A DNA stretch of 64,000 bases from Clostridia bacterium (GCA_017521365.1 JAFXCT010000021.1:43280-107279); one strand, 5' to 3'; counted from the stretch's first letter, positions 17,306 to 26,638 are shown. A program made the numbers and translations. The notes: generated by a model not told the origin, from the letters alone.

Positions 17306-18025
17306 TTGCTTGCACTAAAGATTATTTTTGGAATCATAGCTTTTTTTGTGCTGATTCTTTCTGTCAGGGTTACGGTTTATATGACCTACGATGAAGAGTT
17401 TAAGCTCGACATCGGTTGGCTGTTCATAAAGCTGCATATTCTTCCCAAGAAGGAAAAGCCGGAAAAAGAAAAGAAGCCCGAAAAAGAAAAAGAGCCGAAG
17501 GAAGAAGCGGAGAAACCCGCCGAAGAAGAAAAGCCAAAGGAAAAGAAGGACAATATAATCGTTTCCTTTTACAAAAACCAAGGCTTTTCGGGCGTATTAC
17601 AGCTTTTGAAGGATACTGTAAACGCAATCAACGGTATGTTTGGAACTATATTCCGTCACTTTGTTTTCCGTGAGCTTAAGCTTTATATGACCGTCGGCAC
17701 GTCTGATGCCTCGGAAACGGCACAGCTATACGGAAAAACCTGTGCGGCTGTATTCCCGGCGATGGGCCTTATTACAAGCACCTGCAAAGTAAAGGAGTAC
17801 GACTGTGCGGTAAGACCTAACTTTATGGTGGCCGAAAAAACTGCCGTGTTCCGTGCGGTGCTTTCGTTCAGACCTATTTTTGCAACTACCGCCGTAGTTG
17901 TGCTTGCATTCAAACTGTTATTTAAAGTGGTTTTCAAGCTGCTTAAAAATAAACCCAAGGAGCCCGTAAACAAGGCTTCCGAAACACAAAACGTAAACAA
18001 TATCAAGGAGGATAAAAACATATGA
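17306..18025 (+). CDS. DUF2953 domain membrane protein
   Basis: A 239-residue protein with an N-terminal membrane helix (IIFGIIAFFVLILSVRVTVYM), a highly charged Lys/Glu/Pro low-complexity linker (about residues 48-85, repeated KPEKEK-like units) and a C-terminal DUF2953 region with LYMTVGTSDASETA and a second hydrophobic segment near 192-215. A TTG start follows a strong GGGAGGTG site. In endospore formers this family is encoded directly before gerW/ytfJ, as here, with the two genes overlapping by four bases, so a sporulation-linked role at the membrane is likely but unproven. Confidence 0.82.
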   Translation: MLALKIIFGIIAFFVLILSVRVTVYMTYDEEFKLDIGWLFIKLHILPKKEKPEKEKKPEKEKEPKEEAEKPAEEEKPKEKKDNIIVSFYKNQGFSGVLQLLKDTVNAINGMFGTIFRHFVFRELKLYMTVGTSDASETAQLYGKTCAAVFPAMGLITSTCKVKEYDCAVRPNFMVAEKTAVFRAVLSFRPIFATTAVVVLAFKLLFKVVFKLLKNKPKEPVNKASETQNVNNIKEDKNI

Positions 18026-18420
18026 AAGATCAGTCAGCAGCAGGAATTCTCGGTACAGCAATTGAAAAAATCCGTGACCTTGTCGACGTAAAGACAATAG
18101 TCGGTGAACCCGTATTTTCTGCGGACGGAATTACGATTATTCCCGTTTCCAAGGTTTCTTACGGCTTTGCTTCCGGCGGTTCTGATTTCCCGTCGAAGTC
18201 CAACGCAGAGCTCTTCGGCGGCGGCGGCGGTGCCGGCATAACAATTACACCCGTTGCATTTGTTGTAATCAATAACGGTAACGTTACAATCAAGTCTGTT
18301 CCCACGGGCGACAACACGGCTGAAAAGATTGTAGGTCTTGTTCCCGAGGTTGTTGATACCGTTTCCGGTCTTATCAACAAGAATAAGAACACACCTGCCG
18401 ATGCTGCAGTAACCGAATAA
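18022..18420 (+). CDS. gerW: GerW family sporulation protein (YtfJ)
   Basis: A 132-residue protein of the GerW/YtfJ family, made in the forespore of bacilli and required there for L-alanine-triggered germination. Family signatures are VDVKTIVGEPV, GITIIPVSKVSYGFASGGS and the glycine-rich FGGGGGAGITITPVAF. There is no signal peptide. It starts inside the stop codon of the DUF2953 gene (ATGA overlap) after AAGGAGG. Together with spoVM further on, it marks this genome as that of an endospore-forming lineage. Confidence 0.93.
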   Translation: MKDQSAAGILGTAIEKIRDLVDVKTIVGEPVFSADGITIIPVSKVSYGFASGGSDFPSKSNAELFGGGGGAGITITPVAFVVINNGNVTIKSVPTGDNTAEKIVGLVPEVVDTVSGLINKNKNTPADAAVTE

Positions 18421-18439
18421 TCTGCTTTTGTGCAAAAAT

Positions 18440-18495
18440 CCGTCAGAGCACTCATATATATAACTAATGTTATTAATATATGGGTGGTCTGACGG
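18440..18495. promoter_or_regulatory. Long hairpin overlapping the start of the D,D-carboxypeptidase gene
   Basis: CCGTCAGAGCACTCATATA (18440-18458) pairs with TATATGGGTGGTCTGACGG (18477-18495); as RNA, 18 of 19 positions can pair, counting one G-U, with an 18-base loop. The right arm contains both candidate start codons and the only ribosome-site-like GGTGG, so folding would hide translation initiation. There is no T-run, so it is not a typical terminator. Confidence 0.55.
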
Positions 18496-19637
18496 TGAGA
18501 AGAACTGCATCTTTTTTGTTGCTATTGGCGTTGTTCGGTTTTACGTGCTACGGTCTTGATGAGCCGAGTGTTTCTGCCGAAAGTGCCGTACTTATGGTTG
18601 CGGAAACGGGGGAACTTGTTTACGCTAAAAATGAGCATGAGCGCCGTGGTATGGCAAGCACTACTAAAATTATGACGGCGCTGCTCACCCTTGAGTGCGC
18701 TACACCGCAAAAGCAGGTTACCGTTACCGAACAGATGGCGGCTGTTGAAGGCACTTCAATGGGCTTATTGGCAGGTGACAAGGTAACGTACCACGACCTG
18801 GTTTACGGTATGCTGCTGGCATCTGGCAACGATGCGGCAAATACAGCGGCGATTTCGGTAGCCGGCAGTATTCCTGCCTTTGCACGGCTGATGAATGAAC
18901 GTGCCGTGCAGATTGGTATGACAAATACCTCGTTCGTAACGCCGTCGGGGCTGGATGATGAAAACCATTATTCCACGGCCTACGATATGGCACTTCTCGG
19001 CTGCGAGGCAATAAAAAACCCTGATTTTCTTATGGCTTGTTCTTCGGTGCAGGCTAAGCTTTGCTATGGAAATGAGCCGTATACACGCTATTTATCAAAC
19101 CATAACAAGCTGCTCAAAACCTTTGACGGTGCGCTCGGTATCAAAACCGGCTTTACAAAGAAAAGCGGCAGATGCCTTGTTTCCGCAGCAGAAAGGAATG
19201 GGGTTACTCTTGTTTGTGTAACGCTTAAGGCTCCCGACGATTGGCGAGACCACGAGGCGTTGCTTGAATACGGGTTTGAGCGTGCTTCGGTAAAAACTCT
19301 TAGTTGCTCGTTGCCGCAGGTTACCGTGTACGGCGGTGAGGCGGAAACGGCAGCCGTTGAGCTTTGTGAGCCGTTGAGTGTTGCCACGCAATGCGGTTCT
19401 GACAGAATTTTAACTCAGGTTATAATTAAGCCCTACTGTATTGCTCCTTTGAAAAAGGGCGATATAGCAGGCGAGGTACGCATTTCGGTTGACGGTAAAA
19501 CAGTAAAAACCGTTCCCGTTACGGTTAAAGAAGACGTTAAAGCAATAACGCAGGAGGTTTTTAAAAAGCCTTCGATTTTTAAAAGATTGGCAGAAAAAAT
19601 ATCCGATTTTTTCTGTAAAAGAAAGGTAATCACGTAA
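18495..19637 (+). CDS. D-alanyl-D-alanine carboxypeptidase (S11 family, DacF/DacB-like)
   Basis: A penicillin-binding D,D-carboxypeptidase that trims the terminal D-Ala from peptidoglycan stem peptides. A signal peptide (RRTASFLLLLALFGFTCYG) leads into the catalytic domain with ASTTKIMT (SxxK nucleophile and base), SGNDAAN (SxN) and KTGFTKKSGRC (KTG). The C-terminal all-beta PBP5-like domain is at about 270-360. GTG at 18495 is preferred because GGTGG lies seven bases before it; an in-frame ATG at 18480 without a ribosome site would add five residues. Its position after gerW suggests a sporulation role such as DacF/DacB cortex maturation, but a vegetative DacA role is not excluded. Confidence 0.92.
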   Translation: MRRTASFLLLLALFGFTCYGLDEPSVSAESAVLMVAETGELVYAKNEHERRGMASTTKIMTALLTLECATPQKQVTVTEQMAAVEGTSMGLLAGDKVTYHDLVYGMLLASGNDAANTAAISVAGSIPAFARLMNERAVQIGMTNTSFVTPSGLDDENHYSTAYDMALLGCEAIKNPDFLMACSSVQAKLCYGNEPYTRYLSNHNKLLKTFDGALGIKTGFTKKSGRCLVSAAERNGVTLVCVTLKAPDDWRDHEALLEYGFERASVKTLSCSLPQVTVYGGEAETAAVELCEPLSVATQCGSDRILTQVIIKPYCIAPLKKGDIAGEVRISVDGKTVKTVPVTVKEDVKAITQEVFKKPSIFKRLAEKISDFFCKRKVIT

Positions 19638-19640
19638 GCT

Positions 19641-20384
19641 ATGCCCGATAATAAAGTAAGACTTCAGAAATTTATGGCTGACAACGGTATTGCTTCCCGC
19701 AGAAAATGCGAGGAAATTATCGAAAGCGGTCAGGTAAAGGTTAACGGCCGGACAGCACATATCGGTGACAAGGTTAACCCCAAAAAGGACAGGGTCAGCG
19801 TTAACGGTAAGCTTATTTCCGTTAAGGACAAGCCGGTTTATATTATGCTTCATAAACCGCGCGGATATATTACGACTATGCTCGACGAGCAGGGCAGAAA
19901 ATGCGTTGCCGAATTGGTCAGCGATATACCGGACAGAATTTATCCGGTAGGTAGGCTGGACAGAGAGTCCGAAGGTCTTTTGCTAATGACCAATGACGGT
20001 GCTTTTTCCAACGCTTTGACACATCCTGCAAAGCACGTACCCAAAACGTACAGGGTTACAATTCGCCCGAAAATTACGGACGAGCAGATTAATGCTTTTC
20101 ATAACGGTATTGAAATTGACGGGAGAATGACCGCTCCCGCAGGACTGCGTGTTCTTGAAAAAACAGAGGGCAGGGTAGTTTGTGAGGTTATACTTTACGA
20201 GGGCAGAAACCGCCAGATTCGCCGTATGTTTGAGGAGCTTGGTATTGAGGTTGCAAGGCTGAAAAGAACTGCCGTCGGCTCTGTCAAGCTTGGTATGCTT
20301 CAGCCCGGTAAATGGCGCGAGCTTACCGCAGACGAAGTACGCAGGCTTACGCTTGCCACACAGAGAGGTGCTTACGATGATTGA
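19641..20384 (+). CDS. rluB: rRNA pseudouridine synthase (RsuA/RluB family)
   Basis: Isomerises a specific uridine in rRNA to pseudouridine. An N-terminal S4 RNA-binding domain (RLQKFMADNGIASRRKCEEII, residues 4-60) precedes the catalytic domain with the conserved GRLDRESEGLLLMTNDG, whose Asp is the nucleophile, and the later EGRNRQIRRMFEELG. Length 247 fits RluB (about 240-290). It starts three bases after the carboxypeptidase stop. RluB (23S U2605) is the likeliest member in Firmicutes; RsuA or RluE cannot be fully excluded. Confidence 0.92.
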   Translation: MPDNKVRLQKFMADNGIASRRKCEEIIESGQVKVNGRTAHIGDKVNPKKDRVSVNGKLISVKDKPVYIMLHKPRGYITTMLDEQGRKCVAELVSDIPDRIYPVGRLDRESEGLLLMTNDGAFSNALTHPAKHVPKTYRVTIRPKITDEQINAFHNGIEIDGRMTAPAGLRVLEKTEGRVVCEVILYEGRNRQIRRMFEELGIEVARLKRTAVGSVKLGMLQPGKWRELTADEVRRLTLATQRGAYDD

Positions 20385-20712
20385 ATTTAAGCCCGATATT
20401 AATGGCAATACCGTTGTTTATAACGCCTATGAGGAAGGCAAGAACACGGGCAGAGTTTTGCTTACGGTTGAAAAAACCAAGGCTGTGCTCGTGTCGATTA
20501 ATGCAGTTGACGATGAAACTGCTGAGGGACTTATGCGCAGTGCGCTGAATGCTGCCGCCAACCGTGACGGATACAGCTGTACATATAAGCCCGAGGAGTT
20601 CCGCAATGTTGCAACGCTTCTCGGCTTCAGAAATGAAAACGGCATATTGGTCGGTGAAATTCCGTTTTTGCTGACGGGCTCTTGCTGCGGTTGCACGAAT
20701 AAATGTCAATAA
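20377..20712 (+). CDS. Small conserved-looking protein with C-terminal cysteine cluster
   Basis: A 111-residue protein of unrecognised family. The ATG at 20377 overlaps the rluB stop, implying coupling; a longer reading from 20290 would lie inside rluB and is rejected. The body resembles the edge of a GNAT-like alpha/beta fold (an R-S-A-L-N-A-A-A helix followed by FRNVATLLGFRNENGILVGEI), though no acetyl-CoA motif is seen. The C terminus GSCCGCTNKC holds four cysteines in ten residues, which could bind a metal or cluster. Function unknown. Confidence 0.65.
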   Translation: MIEFKPDINGNTVVYNAYEEGKNTGRVLLTVEKTKAVLVSINAVDDETAEGLMRSALNAAANRDGYSCTYKPEEFRNVATLLGFRNENGILVGEIPFLLTGSCCGCTNKCQ

Positions 20713-20723
20713 CTGTCATTTTG

Positions 20724-20753
20724 TTGACTTAATAAAAACGAATTTGGTATATT
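20724..20753 (+). promoter_or_regulatory. Promoter of the yicC-remA-gmk-rpoZ block
   Basis: TTGACT at 20724-20729, an 18-base spacer and TATATT at 20748-20753, followed by an AAGGAG site before the ATG at 20788. Confidence 0.65.
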
Positions 20754-20787
20754 GATTAGAATAAAATCTCAAGGAGATTAAAATAAA

Positions 20788-21669
20788 ATGGTTAAAAGTA
20801 TGACGGGCTTCGGCAGAGCCCAGAAAGAAATTGACGGAATGAGCATTTCCGTTGAAATCAAAAGTGTTAATCATAAGGGGTTTGAGTTCGGCTGTAAGAC
20901 ACCGAGAACCTACGGCTTTCTTGACGATAAGCTCAAATCGCTTGTTCAGAGCCTTGTTGCAAGGGGTAAAATAGAGTGCTATGTAATGATAAGCGCACTT
21001 GATACGGATGACTGCATTGTTGAAATCAATCACTCACTTGCAGGCGGTTATTATAAAGCTCTCAAGGAGCTTGCGGAAAGATATTCTTTGAGGGATGACA
21101 TTTCCGTTTCCTCTCTTTGCCGTTGCAGTAACGATATTTTTGTTGTGCGCAAGGCTGCAGCCGATGAGGATGCTGTATGGGAGGCTGTTAAATCCGTTGC
21201 ACTTGAAGCAATCGACTCGTTTATAAAAATGCGTGAGGTTGAAGGTGCCAAGCTCAAGGAAGATGTGCTTTCAAGAAGCAATGTAATTATCGGCAACGTT
21301 GAATTTATTGAGGAGCGTTCACCGCAGACCGTAAAGGAATATAACGACAAGCTGCTTGAAAGAATGAAAGTGCTTTTAGGCGACGTTAACGTTGACGAGC
21401 AGCGTTTACTTACCGAAGCGGCAATATTTGCCGATAAGGTTGCGGTTGCTGAAGAAACTGTCCGCCTCCGCAGTCATATCGACCAGCTTCACACCTTGCT
21501 TGAAAGCAGCGAGCCTGTCGGCAGAAAGCTTGATTTCCTTGCGCAGGAAATGAACAGAGAGGCAAACACAATCGGCTCCAAGTGTCAGGACGTTGACATA
21601 ACAAAGCGTGTTCTTGAAATCAAGGCTGAGGTCGAAAAGATTAGAGAACAGATACAGAATATAGAATAA
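20788..21669 (+). CDS. yicC: YicC/YloC family endoribonuclease
   Basis: A 293-residue protein whose Escherichia coli and Bacillus relatives are RNases. The N terminus [10 protein letters not shown] is the family hallmark, as is the C-terminal region [20 protein letters not shown] followed by the [17 protein letters not shown] helix. Length and domain order are normal. It opens the conserved Firmicutes order yicC-remA-gmk-rpoZ-priA, with 11 bases to remA, and is preceded by its own promoter. Confidence 0.93.
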   Translation: MVKSMTGFGRAQKEIDGMSISVEIKSVNHKGFEFGCKTPRTYGFLDDKLKSLVQSLVARGKIECYVMISALDTDDCIVEINHSLAGGYYKALKELAERYSLRDDISVSSLCRCSNDIFVVRKAAADEDAVWEAVKSVALEAIDSFIKMREVEGAKLKEDVLSRSNVIIGNVEFIEERSPQTVKEYNDKLLERMKVLLGDVNVDEQRLLTEAAIFADKVAVAEETVRLRSHIDQLHTLLESSEPVGRKLDFLAQEMNREANTIGSKCQDVDITKRVLEIKAEVEKIREQIQNIE

Positions 21670-21680
21670 GGTGGATTTTT

Positions 21681-21956
21681 ATGAAACTTATTAATATCGG
21701 CTTCGGCAATCTTGTTAACGCCAACCGCCTTGTTGCTATTGTCAGCCCCGAATCCGCTCCGATAAAGCGTATTATTCAGGACAGCAAGGAACGCGGAATG
21801 CTTATTGACGCTACTCATGGCAGAAGAACAAGGGCTGTTATAATTACGGACAGCGACCACGTAATTCTGACCTATCTGCAATCGGAAACCGTTGCCAACA
21901 GGCTGAACGAGTACGATGACGGTATAGAGGATGAGGACGGTGATACCGATGAGTGA
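21681..21956 (+). CDS. remA: RemA family DNA-binding regulator (DUF370)
   Basis: A 91-residue protein of the RemA family, which in Bacillus subtilis is a DNA-binding activator of biofilm-matrix and osmoprotection genes. The N terminus [24 protein letters not shown] and the central [19 protein letters not shown] are diagnostic. The acidic tail overlaps the start of gmk by eight bases. Its position between yicC and gmk is conserved across Firmicutes. Confidence 0.93.
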   Translation: MKLINIGFGNLVNANRLVAIVSPESAPIKRIIQDSKERGMLIDATHGRRTRAVIITDSDHVILTYLQSETVANRLNEYDDGIEDEDGDTDE

Positions 21957-22536
21957 TAAAAAAGGCGTGCTTGTTGTGTTTTCTGCTCCCTCAGGCTGCG
22001 GAAAGGACACTATTCTTCGTGAGCTTTTCAAAAAGGATACGGAAAACGAATTTGTGCTATCCCGCTCAATGACAACACGTCAGCCCCGAAATGAGGAGCG
22101 TGACGGCGTTGATTATTACTTTGTTACCCGTGAAAAGTTTGAGGAGCTTATAGCTGAGGACGGCTTTATTGAGTTTGCTGAATACAACGGCAATTACTAC
22201 GGCACACCCAAAAAACCCGTTGAAGAATGGCTCAGCGGCGGTAAAACCGTAATTCTTGAAATTGAAGTACAGGGTGCCTCAAAGGTCAGGGCTGCACGCC
22301 CCGATGCGGCCGGTATATTTATTCTGCCGCCGTCACTTGAGGAGCTTGAAAGACGGCTTCGCAACAGAAAAACCGATTCGCCCGAAACGATAGCAAAGCG
22401 TATTGCTCTTGCACCCGGCGAAATTGCACAAAGTAAATATTTCGATTACTGCGTGGTAAATGACGATATCGGAACAGCAACCGATGAAGTATATACAATT
22501 CTTAAAAATATCAAGGAGGACAAATCCAATGTCTGA
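21949..22536 (+). CDS. gmk: Guanylate kinase
   Basis: Phosphorylates GMP to GDP using ATP. The P-loop is [10 protein letters not shown] (residues 10-19), with Asp where Gly/Ser is usual before the Thr. The GMP-binding segment [20 protein letters not shown] and the lid RLRNRKTDS are present. The ATG at 21949 gives [11 protein letters not shown]; an upstream in-frame start at 21931 would lie deeper in remA. The 195-residue length is normal. It overlaps rpoZ at its 3' end by eight bases. Confidence 0.95.
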   Translation: MSDKKGVLVVFSAPSGCGKDTILRELFKKDTENEFVLSRSMTTRQPRNEERDGVDYYFVTREKFEELIAEDGFIEFAEYNGNYYGTPKKPVEEWLSGGKTVILEIEVQGASKVRAARPDAAGIFILPPSLEELERRLRNRKTDSPETIAKRIALAPGEIAQSKYFDYCVVNDDIGTATDEVYTILKNIKEDKSNV

Positions 22537-22765
22537 AACAAAAAGAACCGAAATGAAATTTAATCCCGACCTCAGCGGTGTTCTCAAGGGACGCACAAGC
22601 CGTTACTCTCTCGTTATTGCAACCGCAAAGCGTGCAAGAGAAATTTGTGAAACTGCCGATGCTCAGGGCGAAACTATTATTGAAAAGCCCGTAAGCCTTG
22701 CGCTCAACGATTTTATCAACGGCGATTACGTGCTTGTTGAGCCCGAAGAAATCAGAAACCTTTAA
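22529..22765 (+). CDS. rpoZ: DNA-directed RNA polymerase subunit omega
   Basis: The small 78-residue omega subunit that assists assembly of the beta-prime subunit. The central SRYSLVIATAKRAREI is diagnostic, followed by KPVSLALNDFINGDYVLVEPEE, typical of the Firmicutes form. The ATG at 22529 has a strong AAGGAGGA site; the reading frame extends upstream to 22460, but that part lies inside gmk. The last base overlaps the priA start (TAATG). Confidence 0.93.
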   Translation: MSETKRTEMKFNPDLSGVLKGRTSRYSLVIATAKRAREICETADAQGETIIEKPVSLALNDFINGDYVLVEPEEIRNL

Positions 22766-25206
22766 TGCTTACTGTAGGAGTTGCGCTTGAAAACACGGCT
22801 TATCACTTCGATAAGCTCTATGATTATGCAGTACCGGCAGACCTTGCCGAAAAAGCAAAGCCCGGTGTACGAGTCCTCGTTCCCTTCGGAAAATCCAACG
22901 CAGGGAGGCAGGGCTTGATTCTGCGTGTAAATGATGCCGCTCCGGATACTAAATTAAAGAATATTTCGCAGCTTAAAGATGATGAACCGCTTATTGACGG
23001 CGATTTGCTAAAGCTTGTGTTCTGGCTTAAGGACAGAACATTTTGTACATATTTTGAAGCCTTTCGTTGTATAGTGCCTACCGGTATAGGGCTCAAGCTC
23101 AGCTACTGCTTCGGCGCTGACCCTAATTATGAAACCGAGGCGGACAGCTTGCCTGCAGATGAAAAGGAGATATATTTTTCTCTTCTCAAAACCTGCCGTT
23201 TCGTTGAAAAAAGCAAGCTTCTCTCTGCATTCGGCTTTAAATCGGACGCAATCATTCTTGACAAAATGTTTAAAAAAGGTGCGTTGCTTCGGAATATAGA
23301 TGCACAGCGTAACGTTGCCGATAAAACCCAGACCCTGTACAGACTTACCGTTGATTCAGCAGAGCTTGAAAAGTTTGACACGGCGCTTACCGCTAAGCAA
23401 AAAAGTGTTTGCAGCCTGCTTGCTTCAACGGGCGGAGCGAGTATTAAGGAAATATGTTATTTTACGGGTGTTACGGGTGCCGTAGTTAAAACGCTTGAGC
23501 GCAAAAATCTTGTTGAACAGGTTGAATATGAGGTTTACAGAAGTCCGCTTGAGCATAAAAAGAGCGTCAATAGGCCGGAAATTGTTCTGAGCGAAGAACA
23601 ACAGCAGGTTTTTGACTCGCTTTGTGAGCAGATGAACGGCAGAAAAAAGAACGTTTCTTTGCTTTACGGCATTACGGGCAGCGGTAAAACGCAGATTTAT
23701 ATCAAGCTTATTGAAAAAACAATAAGCGGCGGTAAATCAGCAATAATGATGGTGCCCGAAATTGCACTTACACCGCAGATTATTGACAGATTCCGTTCGC
23801 ATTTCGGTGAAAAAATTGCCGTTTTTCACTCTGCGCTTTCGCTCGGAGAAAGAACGGATGAATGGAAACGTGTGAGCCGCGGCGAAGCCGATGTAGTAAT
23901 CGGTACACGTTCGGCTGTATTTGCTCCGTTGAAAAATCTCGGCTTGATTATAGTTGACGAGGAGCAGGAGCATACTTATAAATCCGAGCAGACACCGCGT
24001 TACAACGCCAAAGAGGTAGCACGCTTCCGTTGTGAAGAAAATAATGCTGCTCTTGTTCTCGGCTCTGCAACGCCGGATGTTGAAACCTTTGCCCGTGCCA
24101 AGAAGGGTATTTATAATTTGAATACGCTTAAAAGCCGCTATGCGGGTGCAACCTTGCCCGAGGTTATCGTTGCCGATATGGCTTATGAGGGCGATAATAC
24201 CTTGAGCTCAAAGCTCGTTTCGGCAATCAAAGAAACATTAGACAATAAACAGCAGGCAATTCTGCTCATTAACCGCAGGGGCTATAATACCTTTGCCTCG
24301 TGTAAGGCTTGTAAAACAGTCGTTACCTGCCCCAATTGCAGTATATCACTTACTTATCACCACGCAAATTCAAGGCTGATGTGTCATTATTGCGGCTATT
24401 CACAGCCTCTGTCGGACAGGTGTCCCGAGTGCGAAAAACAGGAGCTTGTTTATGCAGGCTTCGGTACACAGCTTGTTGAGGATGAATTGGCGCAGCTTTT
24501 CCCCGATGCACGGATTTTGCGTATGGACCAGGACACCACGATGCGTAAAAATGCCCACGAAAAGGCGCTGACTGCATTTGCCGATGGCGAATATGATATT
24601 CTCTTGGGCACGCAGATGGTTGCAAAAGGAATAGATTTTGAAAATGTAACGCTTGTCGGCGTTATTTCCGTTGACCAACAGCTTTATAATGACGATTTCC
24701 GTTCGCTTGAACGAACGTTTTCTCTGCTTACACAGGTTGTCGGCAGAGCAGGCAGGGGAAAGACGAAGGGCAAAGCAATTATCCAGACCCTTACACCCGA
24801 AAATGAAATAATACGTCAGGCCTCCGCACAGGATTACGATGCTTTTTTTGACAGCGAAATTACTATGCGGCGTATGATGACTTATCCGCCTTTCTGCGAT
24901 TTGTGCGTTGTCGGGTTTTCGGGAGAGGATGAAAATAAGGTCCGCTTGGTTTCCCGCCTGTTTTTCGGCAGGTTCAAGGAGCTTGCTTCAAGTGAATACA
25001 AAAACCAGAAGGTTATTGTTCTCGGCCCGTTACAGCCGAGGCTTGCAAAAATCAGCAATAAATTCAGATACCGTATGATTATTAAATGTAAAAATTCACC
25101 CGAATTCAGAGAGCTGATTTCACGGCTTCTCGTTGAATTCGGTAAGGATACAAAATTTGGCGATGTAAATGTTTTTGCGGATATCAATCCCGAGAGCATA
25201 TTATAA
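22765..25206 (+). CDS. priA: Primosomal protein N' (PriA helicase)
   Basis: A 3'-5' DNA helicase that restarts stalled replication forks by recruiting the replisome. The N-terminal DNA-binding domain (1-110; YDYAVP, VRVLVPFGK) precedes the helicase with Walker A GITGSGKTQIY (about residue 305), DEEQEHTYKSEQ (DEEH-type Walker B) and the late QVVGRAGRG. The PriA zinc sites lie between the helicase lobes: CKAC, CPNC, CHYC and CPEC, all eight cysteines intact. At 813 residues it is full length. It begins one base before the end of rpoZ. Confidence 0.96.
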   Translation: MLTVGVALENTAYHFDKLYDYAVPADLAEKAKPGVRVLVPFGKSNAGRQGLILRVNDAAPDTKLKNISQLKDDEPLIDGDLLKLVFWLKDRTFCTYFEAFRCIVPTGIGLKLSYCFGADPNYETEADSLPADEKEIYFSLLKTCRFVEKSKLLSAFGFKSDAIILDKMFKKGALLRNIDAQRNVADKTQTLYRLTVDSAELEKFDTALTAKQKSVCSLLASTGGASIKEICYFTGVTGAVVKTLERKNLVEQVEYEVYRSPLEHKKSVNRPEIVLSEEQQQVFDSLCEQMNGRKKNVSLLYGITGSGKTQIYIKLIEKTISGGKSAIMMVPEIALTPQIIDRFRSHFGEKIAVFHSALSLGERTDEWKRVSRGEADVVIGTRSAVFAPLKNLGLIIVDEEQEHTYKSEQTPRYNAKEVARFRCEENNAALVLGSATPDVETFARAKKGIYNLNTLKSRYAGATLPEVIVADMAYEGDNTLSSKLVSAIKETLDNKQQAILLINRRGYNTFASCKACKTVVTCPNCSISLTYHHANSRLMCHYCGYSQPLSDRCPECEKQELVYAGFGTQLVEDELAQLFPDARILRMDQDTTMRKNAHEKALTAFADGEYDILLGTQMVAKGIDFENVTLVGVISVDQQLYNDDFRSLERTFSLLTQVVGRAGRGKTKGKAIIQTLTPENEIIRQASAQDYDAFFDSEITMRRMMTYPPFCDLCVVGFSGEDENKVRLVSRLFFGRFKELASSEYKNQKVIVLGPLQPRLAKISNKFRYRMIIKCKNSPEFRELISRLLVEFGKDTKFGDVNVFADINPESIL

Positions 25207-25218
25207 AGGGTGATTTAA

Positions 25219-25668
25219 ATGGCTATCAGAAATATTATTACCAAGGAAAATCCTCTGCTCAGAAAAAAGAGCAGGGCTGTTACGGAGTTTGATGAAAGAC
25301 TTTCAACTCTCATTGACGATATGATTGACACTATGTACAAGGCGGAAGGCGTAGGTCTCGCCGCCGTTCAGGTCGGTGTTCTCAGGCGTGTTGTCGTTAT
25401 CGACTGCGGTGACGGGCTTATGGAGCTTGTAAACCCCGAAATTATTGAACGTGAGGGCTTGCAGGAGGAGGTAGAAGGCTGCCTTTCCCTGCCCGGTGAA
25501 AGCGGTGTTACAGTTCGCCCGATGAGCGTAAAGGTTAAGGCTCAGAACAGGGACGGAAAGTGGTTTTTCTATTCGGGCACAGGCCTCAAGGCAAGAGCCT
25601 TCTGCCACGAGCTTGACCACCTTGACGGAGTGCTTTATATTGATAATCTTTCGCCAAATCAAGACTAA
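25219..25668 (+). CDS. def: Peptide deformylase
   Basis: Removes the N-formyl group from nascent proteins. All three motifs are present: GVGLAAVQVG (motif 1, with Val in place of the usual Pro near Q), EGCLSLPG (Cys metal ligand) and HELDHLDGVL (two His ligands and catalytic Glu). Length 149 is typical of the short type 1 enzyme. It sits directly upstream of fmt, the formylating enzyme, the classic def-fmt pair, 18 bases apart. Confidence 0.95.
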   Translation: MAIRNIITKENPLLRKKSRAVTEFDERLSTLIDDMIDTMYKAEGVGLAAVQVGVLRRVVVIDCGDGLMELVNPEIIEREGLQEEVEGCLSLPGESGVTVRPMSVKVKAQNRDGKWFFYSGTGLKARAFCHELDHLDGVLYIDNLSPNQD

Positions 25669-25686
25669 TTTTTCGGAGTAAATAAA

Positions 25687-26613
25687 ATGAAAATTGTTTT
25701 TATGGGCACACCCGATTTTGCGGTTGACTGTCTGGAGGCACTTGTCAGCAGCGAACACGATGTTGTTGCCGTATTCTCACAGCCCGACAAGCCGCAGGGC
25801 AGAAAGCAGATTCTTACTCCTCCCGAGGTGAAGGTTTGCGCTGAAAAATATAGTATTCCGGTTTATCAGCCTGCAACGCTTAAAAACGGTGAATCAGCAG
25901 AGCTTTTGCGTGAGCTTGCCCCCGAATTAATTGTTGTCGTCGCTTACGGCAAGCTTATTCCGCAGGAAATTCTTGATATTCCGAAATACGGCTGTGTCAA
26001 TGTGCACGGCTCTGTTTTGCCTGAGCTTCGCGGTGCCGCACCTATACAATGGGCGGTATTGAACGGACTTGAAGAAACCGGTGTCACGACTATGCAGCTT
26101 GATGCAGGTCTTGACACGGGTGACATACTTCTTGTCAAAAAAACAAAAATTGAAGAAAACGAAACCTCCGGAGAGCTTTTTGACAGGCTCAAGGTTCTCG
26201 GTGCCGAGGTTCTTATGGAAACGATTGATGCAATGCTCAAGGGTGAGCTTAAACCCGAAAAGCAGAATGATTCAAAATCTACTTATGCATCAATGCTCAA
26301 TAAAACAATTTCACCCGTAAATTGGACAAAATCAGCAAAAGACGTTCACAACCATATCCGCGGTCTTGAGCCGTGGCCCGTTGCAACAACGGTAATTAAC
26401 GGAAAGCCCGTAAAGCTTTTCGGTTCAAGAATGGGAAAGTCCTTTGACGGTAAGCCCGGTGAGGTTGTTTCAAATGAAAAACTGCTTGAGGTGTGCTGCG
26501 GCGACGGAAATACCGTTGTAATCACACAGCTTCAGGCACAAGGTAAAAATAAGCTTTCTTCCGCAGATTTCCTGCGTGGTTTTAAAATTGAAAAAGGAAC
26601 AATATTAGAGTAA
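25687..26613 (+). CDS. fmt: Methionyl-tRNA formyltransferase
   Basis: Formylates initiator Met-tRNA using 10-formyl-tetrahydrofolate. The N terminus KIVFMGTPDFAVDCL, the folate-binding and catalytic region NVHGSVLPELRGAAPIQWA, and GVTTMQLDAGLDTGDIL are all canonical; the C-terminal OB-like tRNA-binding domain occupies about 205-308. The length of 308 is normal. It is translated after def in the same operon. Confidence 0.95.
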   Translation: MKIVFMGTPDFAVDCLEALVSSEHDVVAVFSQPDKPQGRKQILTPPEVKVCAEKYSIPVYQPATLKNGESAELLRELAPELIVVVAYGKLIPQEILDIPKYGCVNVHGSVLPELRGAAPIQWAVLNGLEETGVTTMQLDAGLDTGDILLVKKTKIEENETSGELFDRLKVLGAEVLMETIDAMLKGELKPEKQNDSKSTYASMLNKTISPVNWTKSAKDVHNHIRGLEPWPVATTVINGKPVKLFGSRMGKSFDGKPGEVVSNEKLLEVCCGDGNTVVITQLQAQGKNKLSSADFLRGFKIEKGTILE

Positions 26614-26638
26614 TTCTATTTTTAAAGGAGGAGAAATT

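Noticed and set aside
17449-17560. Repetitive Lys/Glu/Pro coding stretch as a possible tandem repeat locus
   Set aside because: It is an in-frame low-complexity linker of the DUF2953 protein without exact DNA repeats.
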